A stretch of DNA of 64,000 bases, from assembly GCA_037893245.1 (NCBI GenBank), contig JBAIAA010000093.1, positions 310,001-374,000 on the forward strand, given 5' to 3'. Below, piece after piece: positions 1 to 11,400 of this stretch (positions are counted from its first letter, which is position 1; each line of letters opens with the position of its first letter). Both the position numbers and the translations under genes were made by a program. The notes below the pieces were generated by a model. That model was not told the origin of the DNA. It ran no database searches and was given only the letters and a program-made list of their open reading frames with translations. The DNA comes from Crossaster papposus. Its lineage: Eukaryota; Echinodermata; Asteroidea; Velatida; Solasteridae.

Positions 1-2310
1 ATTATCATGAATGAGTATATTTGGGGGGGGTTGTATTTATAGTAAATATCGTTTAACTGAGCTGTCCGAAGTTTTAGAATCATGGATGCCTAGAAAAGCA
101 CGAAAAACATTTTTTTTTCAACCGGCATCGAGCAGTTATTCTTATGTTATCTTTGTTTTTTCGCGCTCGCCGTCCGGCGATTCATTATAAAATTATATTT
201 TTCGGAAGAATTACAGGATATCTAGCGCAATCATTTTGCTGGATGCCCAGAATCAACATTTACTTTCAGATGAGTAAGATATTTCTTAATAATTCGGTAG
301 TAAATATTTTGGATATCTGCAAATGGTGTATACTACCTTTAAGACGACCTACATGTACAAAGAATTGAGAAAGTGTGCATGGAGAAGCCTGAAAAGCACT
401 TTTAAATGCAATCTCGTGTTGCACACACAAACGCACACACTGCTTCCTAACCCAATGGAATGACCCATATACTGTAGCTCTTTTTGAGTAACTGATCAAC
501 AATTTCTAAACCTTGTAATGAATGCACATATAAAGACATGTGAGACACCGAAAAGATTCTTCCTGAATAGTCATATATAATTCTGCTGATTTCTATCATT
601 CTGGTCATTTTTATCATCTACATTGTAAGTCAGTAGATTGGTCTTTGCAAATTTTTTTAAGTCTGCAGATTGATCATTTTATGAGTTAAACAGGACAGCA
701 TGGTTTCCTGAACTTTGATACATTACTGCAGCTATCGGTACATGTATGAGAATGTACACTTACAATTTATATGCCACTGAGTTCAGTGCACCAGTAATGC
801 AGGGATAAGCCTAGTTAACACCATGGATAATAATGGTTAGTTTTTCCTGTCATAAACCTTTCCTTGTCAAATGCTGAATTTCAAAAAAAATTGGACATTT
901 GCTTAATACCAAAATGCTGCAACCCAGTAGTGTTTTTCAATAATCAAATTGAAATATTTCGATCACCTGTAATGAAATTAACCCCAGCCATTGTTTTCAG
1001 TGTTTTGTGAAAAGACACAAGGAAGCACTGGTGTTGTTTGTTTTTCCCAAACATTTTCCCTTGTGATTTGAAATTCATTCGGCTGATGTTTTTTCACGTA
1101 CATGTCATGTAGTTCACTATGAACGTTCAGAGTTGTTAGAAGCTTTTTTTCTTTTTTTGCATTTTGCCTTCCATACGCTTTGCCTCTAGGGTTAGCCATG
1201 ATAACTTCCATAACGGGAAACAACCACCCCTGTTTTAAAATGGCATACCTTGTTTTTTATGGCTGGATACGTCATGGGGATAATTGGACTCAATTCTAAG
1301 GAGACAAGGAACTCAATAACTCTGTTTCCTCAACAACATGGAACATTTCTATTTGATAAACCTTAATGTAAATGTAATAAAGGATTCCTTCGTTAATATT
1401 TTGAGTCTAAAACATAATTTCTGTCTCTCACTCTCTTCAAAGCACCGTCTAAAAATCAACCTTGGAAACCACATTATTTATTCTAATTAACCCTCATAAA
1501 TATTCATAACTAATCCATTTCCTATGCATGAACAACTCAATTCTGTTTCACTCATTAATGTTCCTTTCGGCTTATTTGTAACCTAAGATTTTCGTTCATT
1601 TGAAAATTGCAAAACCTTGTGGCTTTTGTGTGATTTTTATTTGAGGCATACTTGTTATTAGTGTAAAGTGAATGTATTTATCAAAGTGTATATTTGTCTA
1701 ATAAACATTATTTAAGGAGAAGCATAGTTTATGCTTCGGAAAATAAAAGGAATTAGGAATTTTAGAAATGAAAAAATATATCATAATATTAAAGTTTACA
1801 CTTGACACTGAAATAAATTACAACCCAAACAGTTGATACTATGGGTTTACAAATTCTCACCCCATGTCTCCTTAAATAATAGAAATCTTGATTTAAAGGA
1901 TATACTTTGTATACAATTGTCCGTATATCAGTTTTGTTGATAGTCGTGATTTTTTTTTAAGTAAGGAAATCTTCCATGTTGTGTAGAAGAGACAGTATGG
2001 CATGAACTTGCTAAAGAATAAGCATGAAAAGTAGTAGATTGAAAGAAATTGGGAAGGAAATGGTGAAAAATGGGTCAACAAAAGGTGAAAGAACCAATGC
2101 ATGGCTAACCTTTTGGGCTCTTTTTTTGCATAAATTTGTTGGCTTCTTTTATTCCCCTTCTTTTTGTTTGTGTGTCCCGTATCGTGCATTGTTTGTTCTC
2201 TTTTCTATGTCACTATCTTTCCCCCCACACACCCTCATGATTCCCCCACTCCCTCTGCCCTCCCTTGTTTCCCCCCTTGTGTTTCCCCTTCCTTTGGCGC
2301 TGACTCGCAG
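1..2310. other. Intron (left edge of window), no exon recognised
   Basis: AT-rich sequence before the first visible MYPT exon. Apart from the interspersed element at 73-342, no coding segment was found. The minus-strand open frame at 978-1223 has no recognisable domain. The end, 2215-2300, is C/T-rich. Confidence 0.6.
73..342 (-). repeat. Interspersed element, family R1, copy 1
   Basis: Its reverse complement matches 46316-46605 along most of its length, and 18376-18530 over the first half. Shared words include CCATTTGCAGATATC, GAATTATTAAGAAAT, GGCATCCAGCAAAATGATTG and GGCATCCATGATTCTA. The element begins next to TTAA with AAAGGTAG and ends near CTACCTTT, suggesting short inverted termini and a TTAA target. 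Confidence 0.75.
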
Positions 2311-2428
2311 GTCTTCCGTTACACGCATTAGTGTTCCTGACCGAAACATGTTGCTGCATCAAGACATGGCTAAAGAACGAAGAGAGCTGGAGTTGAAGAT
2401 TCACGGCAAGGACAGTGAAAAGGAAAAG
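2311..2428 (+). CDS. PPP1R12A: MYPT exon 1 of window (phase 2 in, phase 0 out)
   Basis: The acceptor ends ctcgcag after a pyrimidine-rich stretch and the donor is gtaata. The exon gives one completing base plus 39 codons, including [11 protein letters not shown], then KERRELELK and a Lys/Glu-rich end. It corresponds to the region just after the ankyrin repeats in MYPT proteins, where human MYPT1 has a similar Asn-Ala-Ser-Arg-Ile-Glu stretch. The incoming phase requires an upstream exon ending after two bases of a codon, which is not in the window. Confidence 0.8.
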
Positions 2429-5400
2429 GTAATAAAATCATCTGTAGATTTCTCCTTGATCTTGCAGTTTTTTATTTAATAATACAACACGATTTCTCTT
2501 TGATCCTGCAGTTTCTTATTTAATAATGCCATTCAATACCACTTTAAATACCTGCGTTTCTGGTCCCAGATACTAGGACGTCCTGGTTTAACATTTGTTT
2601 GTGTTGTAAAGTTTTTTATTTTTTTTATTACACTCCTCGAGCTTTAATTATTGCCTGCAACATTTTTGTTAATCACTAAAAATCTGTACATTGTCAGTTT
2701 TTTCCCTCTATATTTGTCTTGCTTTTGCTGTTCTGAACACACAGAGATTCAATTTTCCTATTTATAATTATTTAGAGTGAATATCAGCACAATTCCCTGC
2801 TCAGTGTTGTATTTGCTTCTAAAATTGTCTTTCCCTTCTGCTTATATTCCTCAAATCATATTCACCCAGCCTACTTCACTCACCTCTTTAGCTTCAAGAA
2901 AATAATACCTACTACAAAATCCCCAGTGTAACACAAATCCTATACTACCTCTCACTAACTGTTCCATTTTATGTCTTTAAAATTCATAGTTGTTTCTGGT
3001 ACTCTGAGTTACAAGTAATTTGAATACATGTACATTGCCAGACTTCTGGATTTGAAGTTATATGTCAAGTCCAAAACGAGAAGAGAAAAAAGAAGGGAAA
3101 AAAACAACAACAAAACCAACAAACTATTGGTCACAGATGATGTTCCGAATGTTTTGATCATGGAAAACAAAATTCATTTTCACATGCACCTACATGTTGT
3201 ACATGTATACTTTCTCCTGGTTTACTCCTTTGTCTCAATGGCATGAGTTCCACATTATAAACATTTTTAAGATGAGAAAATGTGCAGAAAGAATACAGGA
3301 AGTGCAGAAAATAATAGCCAACCAGCACCCAATTATACTTATTGTCCCCTGTCAGAGTTGCCACAATTATCAACTGTGCTTGTTTTCTGCGTATTATTTC
3401 ATTTTTTAAACCCAATTCATGCATCCTTGACCCATTTCAATCTCCCTTATTAACACATTTCTCTGTGAATATTTGATTTCTTTCCTGCTTTCTGATCTTC
3501 ACTCCAATTGGATTTGACTAACATTTTCAGCCGGCCAGTAATACAAGAATGAAAGTACCGTCAGGCCCTAGTAGGGCACTCGGGGTAGGTGGTTGTACAT
3601 CTTAGCCAAGTCTGGTCCTTTCCTTAAATGTTGTGTTACTAGGAAGTTTTTGTAAACCCTCCGCTTGGAAAAGAAATATTCCGTGCAATATACACAACCC
3701 TTAAATATCTTCAGATGAAGGGTTGTTAATCGTTAGTATTAAACTGTGTCACACTGAGAGTCACTACACAAAACACTGTACCGTGTAGAACATTAACAGC
3801 TTACAATTGTTCATGTCTGCATAAAGGATTTGAAATGTTATCAACAGGCCACAGAAAAGTACAATGTACATACCTTCCAAAATGTGTAGGTATCGAGACT
3901 TGGTCTGCTGTATGTCAAGGCGAAATTTGAATGATTGGGGGGTGGGGGTGTGGTTAATGCACACGATAAAACAATTGTATGTGGTTTGGGTAATGTTAAT
4001 GTTTACGCTGTAGTAGCACCAGCAATTTGTTGGTTACTAGGGGGGGGGGGGGGGGGATATTTTTTACATTATAAATACATGTATATTGTGACTGTTTTAG
4101 GAATTAATAAATGTTGTTAAGGTCATTGTTTTTTTCAATTAACAAATCACAACTATCCATTGTTTTTCCTCCTTATTCTCGCATCTCGATCCCGTTACGT
4201 TTGTAGCAGACTGTTGTCGCAAAACGGAAGATTACCCCCTGGGTCGCACAAAGGCCCATTTTCCCTGATCTCGAAGATCGAGAACGCGAATGGGAACGGG
4301 TAGGTTGTTAAAATAAGAAAGGCTAATAGGGGTTTTGTGGGCTGTGTGTGCTGTGTAGCAAATGGTGTCGGGGTTTTGATTGTGTGCTTTCATTTGATCA
4401 TCACAACCCATTATCATACAGCTGTCAAGAGCAATCCGTTTAGCACAATTCCATTTTTGACATTTATATTATAATAATTTGGGGATAAAGTTTGTATTTG
4501 TCTTGTTTTGTTTTATTTTGCCCAGCAGATCATTGCTCTGGGATGGAATTTATGAACAATTTAAACTTTGGCCAATCTTTAGAAATGCTAATTCTTTTGT
4601 AGTTTTTTTTTTTTTTTTTGGGGGGGGGAAAGGGGAGGAAAAATTTTCCTTTTTAATGCAAGTTATTGCCCTCTTGTTTTACTTGTTGCTCAAGACCTCA
4701 CATTATGACGCAGAGTTTAAACAGTTTTTAAGTTTTGGGCACTGGAGAAATGTTGTTTGTGTGCAGCAAATTAGAATACAGGTACATGCTGGTTTGACCT
4801 AAGGGGTACATACAAGGGTGTCTCCATGTTAAGTGCACTCTGATGCCAGATAAGCACTGAAACTCTCAGCTCATTTGTATACAGTGTACAATGAAGTCTA
4901 CAATTGTGGAAACAAAATCTTACACTGAATTTGATGTCAAATGACATCAGTTGAGCAATGGAGGAACCCCATTTATAAATCATGAATATCTACCGACATT
5001 GTACATGTAGTTCCACAAGGTGTGAAACATTTGGATTTTTTGCTAGACCACATCAGCCTTGTATAGACATGCATATATTATCATCAGGGCAACCGATACC
5101 ATAGTTCCTGCAGAACAATGGTCATTACTGGGTCATGCCATGTTTATTCAACAATCTTCTGGACGTGACCCTCTTCGATTGAAATAATATTTTAGTGTTA
5201 TTATTGGGTTATATGAGAAACCCCCAGAACTATTTTTTTTTTTATTTGGCTCATTAGTTTTTGAGATACGAGTCCGAGAATATAAATATTTAAATTTAGA
5301 GGTCATGCTAATTATTCCAAAGGTTCACTGAAACGTATGCCAAAAACTAATGAGCCAAATTACCAAAACAAATCAGTTCGTTCAGTTTTTTTTGGTATAT

Positions 5401-8400
5401 ACTCCAATCATAACACCAAATATCATTTCAATCTGTGAGGGTCGGGTCCAATTTAAGCGAGTTGAATTGACACGGAATGACGCTACTGTGTAATCAGAGG
5501 GTGATATTGTACCAAACATTCTTGGATCAAAGTAAATTACTTGTTTGTATTATTTTTATAGCTTTAAATTACAAATTGTCACTTTTTTCCCAAAAGGAAA
5601 TGCATTAATGGCACAAATGTTGACTGAAATGTCGGGTGCCAGACCAAAATATCACACTCTGGTAATGGATGAGCAAAGCTATTCAATGCAAATGTACTCC
5701 ATGTTGTTCAAAAACCAGCAGGCCTGTTTAAGCATTTTTTTTTAAATTTCTGTTATTATTTAAAAACAAATCTAATCAGAACCGGCGGCTAATTTTGACC
5801 ATATTCTTGAACAAATAGGGTGCTGCATTTACAACATTCGGGGGCTTAATCAAAGTTTAGTTAATCAAAGATACATGTAGTTAATGCCAGTTTACACATT
5901 TCTGCTTCCTAAACAATAATTTTTTTAACAAACTTAACAAAAGTCATGTTGCTACATGTACTGTAGGTTGGTACACAGAAAATAACTTATTGAGATGGAT
6001 TATTGTGTTAAATGTGTCTGATGGTGTGAAGCATTTTGATTATACAACATGCATTGGCAAGAGGTTGTATTGAAGCATTATTACTGGTAAGCAGTATTAC
6101 TAGTATTATTGTATGGGTGAAGAAATTTGCCTTGTTACAATATGCCCATTTGGAGTAAGTCGCCCAGATAAATCTTTCCATTGTTTCACGTTTCAAGGTA
6201 AGTTGTTGTTTTACTGAAGTTAAGCTAGATGCATGTGAACCTGATGTAGGAAAAAGCAAACAAATTTTGCAAGCTGCAGTTTAAATTCTGGACTTAGTTT
6301 TTTGTTGTCTCCCATGTTTTGGTGATTAACAACTACATTTATGACATCTGATGTTGAGGAGGGTCCTTATAAATGTGTTAAAAAGACAAAGTTTGGGTGA
6401 GTAAATATAATGAGGCTGATAATAAGACAAAGGTGTTGGATTGAGACTTGGGAAAAGTATTGAAATACATGTGAAAACTACCAATTGTTTTGTTTTCTCC
6501 AGTGAGATTGAATGCTATGTTTGCTTGCATTAGATACGCAGATTGTCTAGTGGTTAGTGGTTAGGAAGATGAGAAGTGCACATTAACTGATGATTAGTAA
6601 TTTAGTGAAACCTGACCTGCTGGTAACAGTTGTTGAATAGTTGAACTGTGGAAGTCAAACATAAACTTCATGTTAAAAAGAGATAAATCATACCAAGTCC
6701 TGTGTTGCCATTTATATCTACAGGGTAGGACAGTTAAAGGAAGCCGTGTAGAAGGTCCCAGGCAATCCGACCGTTTCACCAAAATTGGCACATTGGTAAT
6801 CTTTAATGGTTCCCTGGCTTGTACAAAATAGATAATCTCTGCATATTTGTGATGTCATAACAGCTGTCTTAGCTTTTGATGGTGGTGGGTTTGCTGCAGT
6901 TGGGCAAGGCTGTACCCAATTGTAGTTTTCTGCCCAATTGCAAATTGTATAGTTGCCTGTGTTTTTTTAATTTTCATATTATTACATTTTCATGTAGTAA
7001 TTTGGAAGTTGCTTAATACTAATAAGGATTTTCAAGATAATTAACAGTGGGTAAAGCACTCCGCTACAATAACAAGACTCAATTGTCAACTTGTAGCATT
7101 ACTATACTATACCAATGCCAGAAAAGAAAGGTTTGTAGGTGTTTTGAAAAATGCTTAAGCAATATTTTGTTGTTTTCCAAACAACCAAACAAAAGTCAGA
7201 AAAGAGTGTTAAGGGTGAAGGTTCCTGTGCTAAGTGGCTGTTTTAGTAGAGGTGATAGTAGCCAAGGCTTGCTTACATGTATGATTGATCAATGTGGCTC
7301 ACTCCTTTTGCTTGAGGCATTGAATGAATCTAGGAGACAACAGGACAGTAGATTGTCATTTCTCCACAGGAATACACTGTAACTAATGCGGATTCACACA
7401 TGTACCTTCAGAATTGCGGGGAGTCCAACACTCTGGTAAACACACAAGCTCTCTAGACATTGTCTTTATGGTTTTTAGTTTTTCTTCCTGGGACAAGGGC
7501 TTTGCTTTGAGCGCATCTAAGGTTTGAGGACATTTCTGCAGAGTAGTCCGTTATTTTCCAATGTTGGAATTTGTTGTCATTGACCAAATGAGGATTGGTG
7601 CTGGTGAACCAGTGCCCAATTGCTTGGCTGTGCCTAATTAACGTACTGGGGTATGTGCTTATTAGCAAAATGTCTGTTGCAAGGTAAGTTGAAGTTAAGC
7701 TTGTGGCGTAACTATTGACTCATTTAGATTGAACTTAATATAATTGAACTTACTTTAACTTAATTACAAACTGATACTGCAGTGTGAGGGCCATTTACAT
7801 TTACATTTACATTTACATAAACATTTTACATTTTACATTTTACATTTTACATTTTACATTTACATTATACAAATTTACATTATGCCAGTGGAGAAATGTC
7901 TTCAAAGAATACTAACGAGATTTGTTTGTACATTTCAAAGTGAACAAAGAAATTAGCAAGGCGGGACTCGAACCTTCGACCTCCGGAATACTGGACCGGT
8001 GCTCTACCAACTGAGCTATCTTGCCCTGTGTTGGCAGTCTCCCAAATACAAGCATAATGAACAAAGATACTGACAATTTGGGAGATTGCTAACATAGGGC
8101 AAGATAGCTCAGTTGGTGGAGTGCCTGTCCGGTATTCCAGAGGTCGCAGGTTCAAGTCGCGCCATTCAAATTTCTCTGATTACATGTACTTTTGAATTTT
8201 TTTTTTTTTATTCAACATGCAAAGCCTCAAATCTTAATTTTTTGTTAACTCACAGATTAAAAAAAAAAATTTTTTTGTGCAGTCTGATTTTTACATTTTT
8301 TCTCAAAGGTAATGCTTTAGAAGGCTAGTAATATGCATTTTGTGGGTTTTTCCTACAGATACTCAATATAATTTAGTTTTATTTGATATTGTAGGTGCAT

Positions 8401-11400
8401 GTAACGTTAGAAATGCAGAAACAGAAAAGACAAAGTAGCAAATGATCTTGCAATAATCTGCTTTGACTTTTTGGCTACGGTGGTGGTTTTGTCATCTTGC
8501 TTTACAATGATATGTATTTAAAGTTAACAGGAAAAGCAAAAGCGATACAATGTATGATTGAGAATCCATCATTTACATGTAGAAGAATCTCAACTCGTAC
8601 CCACATTATTAGTGTTCATTGAGTTATACAGTAGTTGTAGTGCAGCCAATCAAAGAAATGCTAGATACACATATCCACTTAAATCATTGATGGAAAATAC
8701 ACTTTAGTTGTCTTTTTTTATGAATGAGGTAAGTACATAATTGCATTCTCTTCAGGTTTTAACCCATGTGTGCTATTCTGTGCAGCTTTTTAACGCAACT
8801 GGCAACATGACAGGCTTCCTGTAGTGTGAGACCTTGGATTTCTCTTTTTCAATGATGTGTGGATTGCAGAGTTTTTTCATTTTATTCAGAATTCAGAATG
8901 ATGTTGCAGGTCAATCATTCTAGAAGCTGTACTTATTAATCAATCTGTATTTTGGTTAAAAGAGCAAAATTTAACTAAAGAAAAGAACCTATAGAAGAAT
9001 CCAGCATTTTGGAAAGAGAAATTCAAGATGTTTAAGTTTTCAAGTCTTAATCCATCTTTTTTTCCTTACCATGGTAACAGGAGAAGAAGACAATGGAGTC
9101 ATCTAGCTCTAGTGAGAGTGAGAGCGAGAGTTCAGAAGACGACAGCAAGAACCGACCCACTAAGAACCGTGGCAGCCTCAACCATAACAAACCGGGTGAG
9201 GTTAACACAAGACAAGCCAACAGGACCCCAAACCTACCCCAAGCACCTGCTACACCGACAACGCCCCAAAAGAAAGAGGTAATGGTACTCTAGGGTTGAC
9301 TGCTTAAAGGGGTACTATGTCCTGAAATCCCCCAAAATATCATGTTTTGCATTGTATATTTAAATGTGTTTTTTTACACGCCCGCAAAAGGCGAACTTTT
9401 TTCGGCTGGAATTATGACTACACCATAAACAGCTCGAGTTTTTGGGGTCAGAAAAGTGACCCAGAAAAGGCCCAGTTTTTAAAGGAGTTGAGTGTTTATA
9501 TCCTACTTTAATATAATCGTTCTGATGAGCATCATTTCGTTCAAAACGTGTTTTGTAGCCCAATGTGGCGATTCCAGGATATAGTGTCCCTTTAAATATA
9601 TAAATGAAATTACCTAGTATTTGTTTGCATTGTCACTAACGCCTGACGCTCATTCCAAGATAATATGGCTTTCAGAATCAAGTTAGTCACCAGTACTTCA
9701 TGTGACATATGCAAGCAAGCCAGTACGCTCATGCTTAAAGGTGCTAGGGTGTAAGGAAGTCTGGCAGTGCCAAATCATAAGTACCACATCTCTTGATAAT
9801 TTTTTATATTTTGTTTTACCTCTTTAGGTTCCCAGCTTCTCCCCTAAACCCTTACAGCCACCAAGACAAGACTCCAAGGAAGAGGCTTCCCCGGCCTGGC
9901 GCCAGCAGGGCCTACGGAAGTCTGGCAGTGCCAGCGTAGTTCCCGAAACAGTCCAGAAACCAGACAAAGAGCCAGAGAAGCTACCCCGGTCATCCTCCAG
10001 CCCTAAACTGACTACTACAGAAGAGAGAGCCAAGGTACATGTAAGGCTGGTACAAACAAACAATCTCACACCTGTTGTAGTCTTGCATTTCGGAATCATG
10101 ACTAGTAGTCACTCATTGTATCAAATGTTGAACTTCATTCTAGTTAGAATAATTGAGCTTTTTGGGAGTCTGAAGGCCAAATATCTCTCACTGAGAGCCA
10201 CCTACAGATACTTTACAGTCCTTTGACTTCTGATGATGAAGGGTTGACTAAACTTGCAGAGTAATTGAAGATACGCAGCAGAAGAACTGGAAATGTAACA
10301 ACTCTGATGATCAGAACTCATGCATTTCTTAGGACCACCTATTCGCAAATTTATATCCCCAAATATATCTTTGTTCTCGTGTACAAAATGTTTGGACTGT
10401 CTAACAATTAACTTCAAAATGCTCCTATTTCAACCACGGTTAATTTCCTAGGTTGAAATTTGGACTAAATATAACCTAGATTATACGCTAACGCTAACGC
10501 TAACGCTAACCCTAACCCTAACCCTAAACCTAACCCAAGCTCGAACCCAAAAATTATAGTTTTGGAGTAAAATCCATGAATCTATTTTGTGAAAACTTTG
10601 TTGAGACCTATTCATCTATAGAAATCAATGTCCCCATTGTGTTCAGGTTTTTACTGGGTACCGAATTTAGAAACATCTGTCTTTATCGCTGCAAAAGGTG
10701 TATAGTTTGCAAATTTCTCTCAAGTTATTCTATTCAATGCCTTCAAACACATTTAGGGGCGGCCAAGTTAACTGTTTACTCAAGGACCAACACGGGACAC
10801 ACTGCACTGGCTTACAAAGTATGCAGAATTAATTTATTCTCAATGTGTACAAAGCCATAGCATATTTGCATGAGTGTACTAAGCAATTTGCTTATTATTT
10901 GCTTTGTTGCTGGTCTTTGTTGGAACTTTTCCTGAGCTTTGATTTTTCCATTTTCCATTAAGAATGTCCAACTGAATCAGAGCTATGTTTATTTATATTT
11001 CTAGCAATCGGCCAATGAGAGGCAGGACCGGCTAGGGCGGCTAACAGAAGGCAAGCAGGTTGAAACCAAACCAGCGCAACCTAAGACTGAGGATAAAACT
11101 GGCAGGTTAGTCTACTATAATGTTATCATTAGTGCAGTGATGTGTTGGTGTGATGTAACATTCTCATTACTTGTCATAAGAAATTGTTGAACATTTGTCA
11201 ATTCATCATTCAGATGGATGGTTCGTTGGTGTAATGAGGATGTAGTTAAGAAATGTTGCACATGAAATCTAGTGGTCTGTACACACTCGCTGTGATGAAT
11301 GTAAGTTACATGTAGAAAAGAGAACAGGAAGATTGAGGAATGTCTTGGAGAAAGAAAGGATTTGTTGCATCATTTCTGATAGATGGAACTCAAGTGCATG

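Larger units (their letters stand above)
2429..9080. other. MYPT intron, 6.65 kb
   Basis: No exon recognised. Contains the foldback element 5160-5445, the TTTACAT array 7795-7868, the tRNA-derived inverted pair 7953-8165, and G-runs near 4041-4056 and 4620-4628. Otherwise AT-rich with nothing identifiable. Confidence 0.6.

Noticed and set aside
7953-8026. Functional tRNA gene
   Set aside because: A and B boxes are good, but acceptor and T-stem pairing fail at several positions, so it is called tRNA-derived.
7880-8155. 91-codon minus-strand frame containing [20 protein letters not shown]
   Set aside because: This peptide is the known false translation of tRNA-like sequence; the DNA is the tRNA-derived inverted pair.
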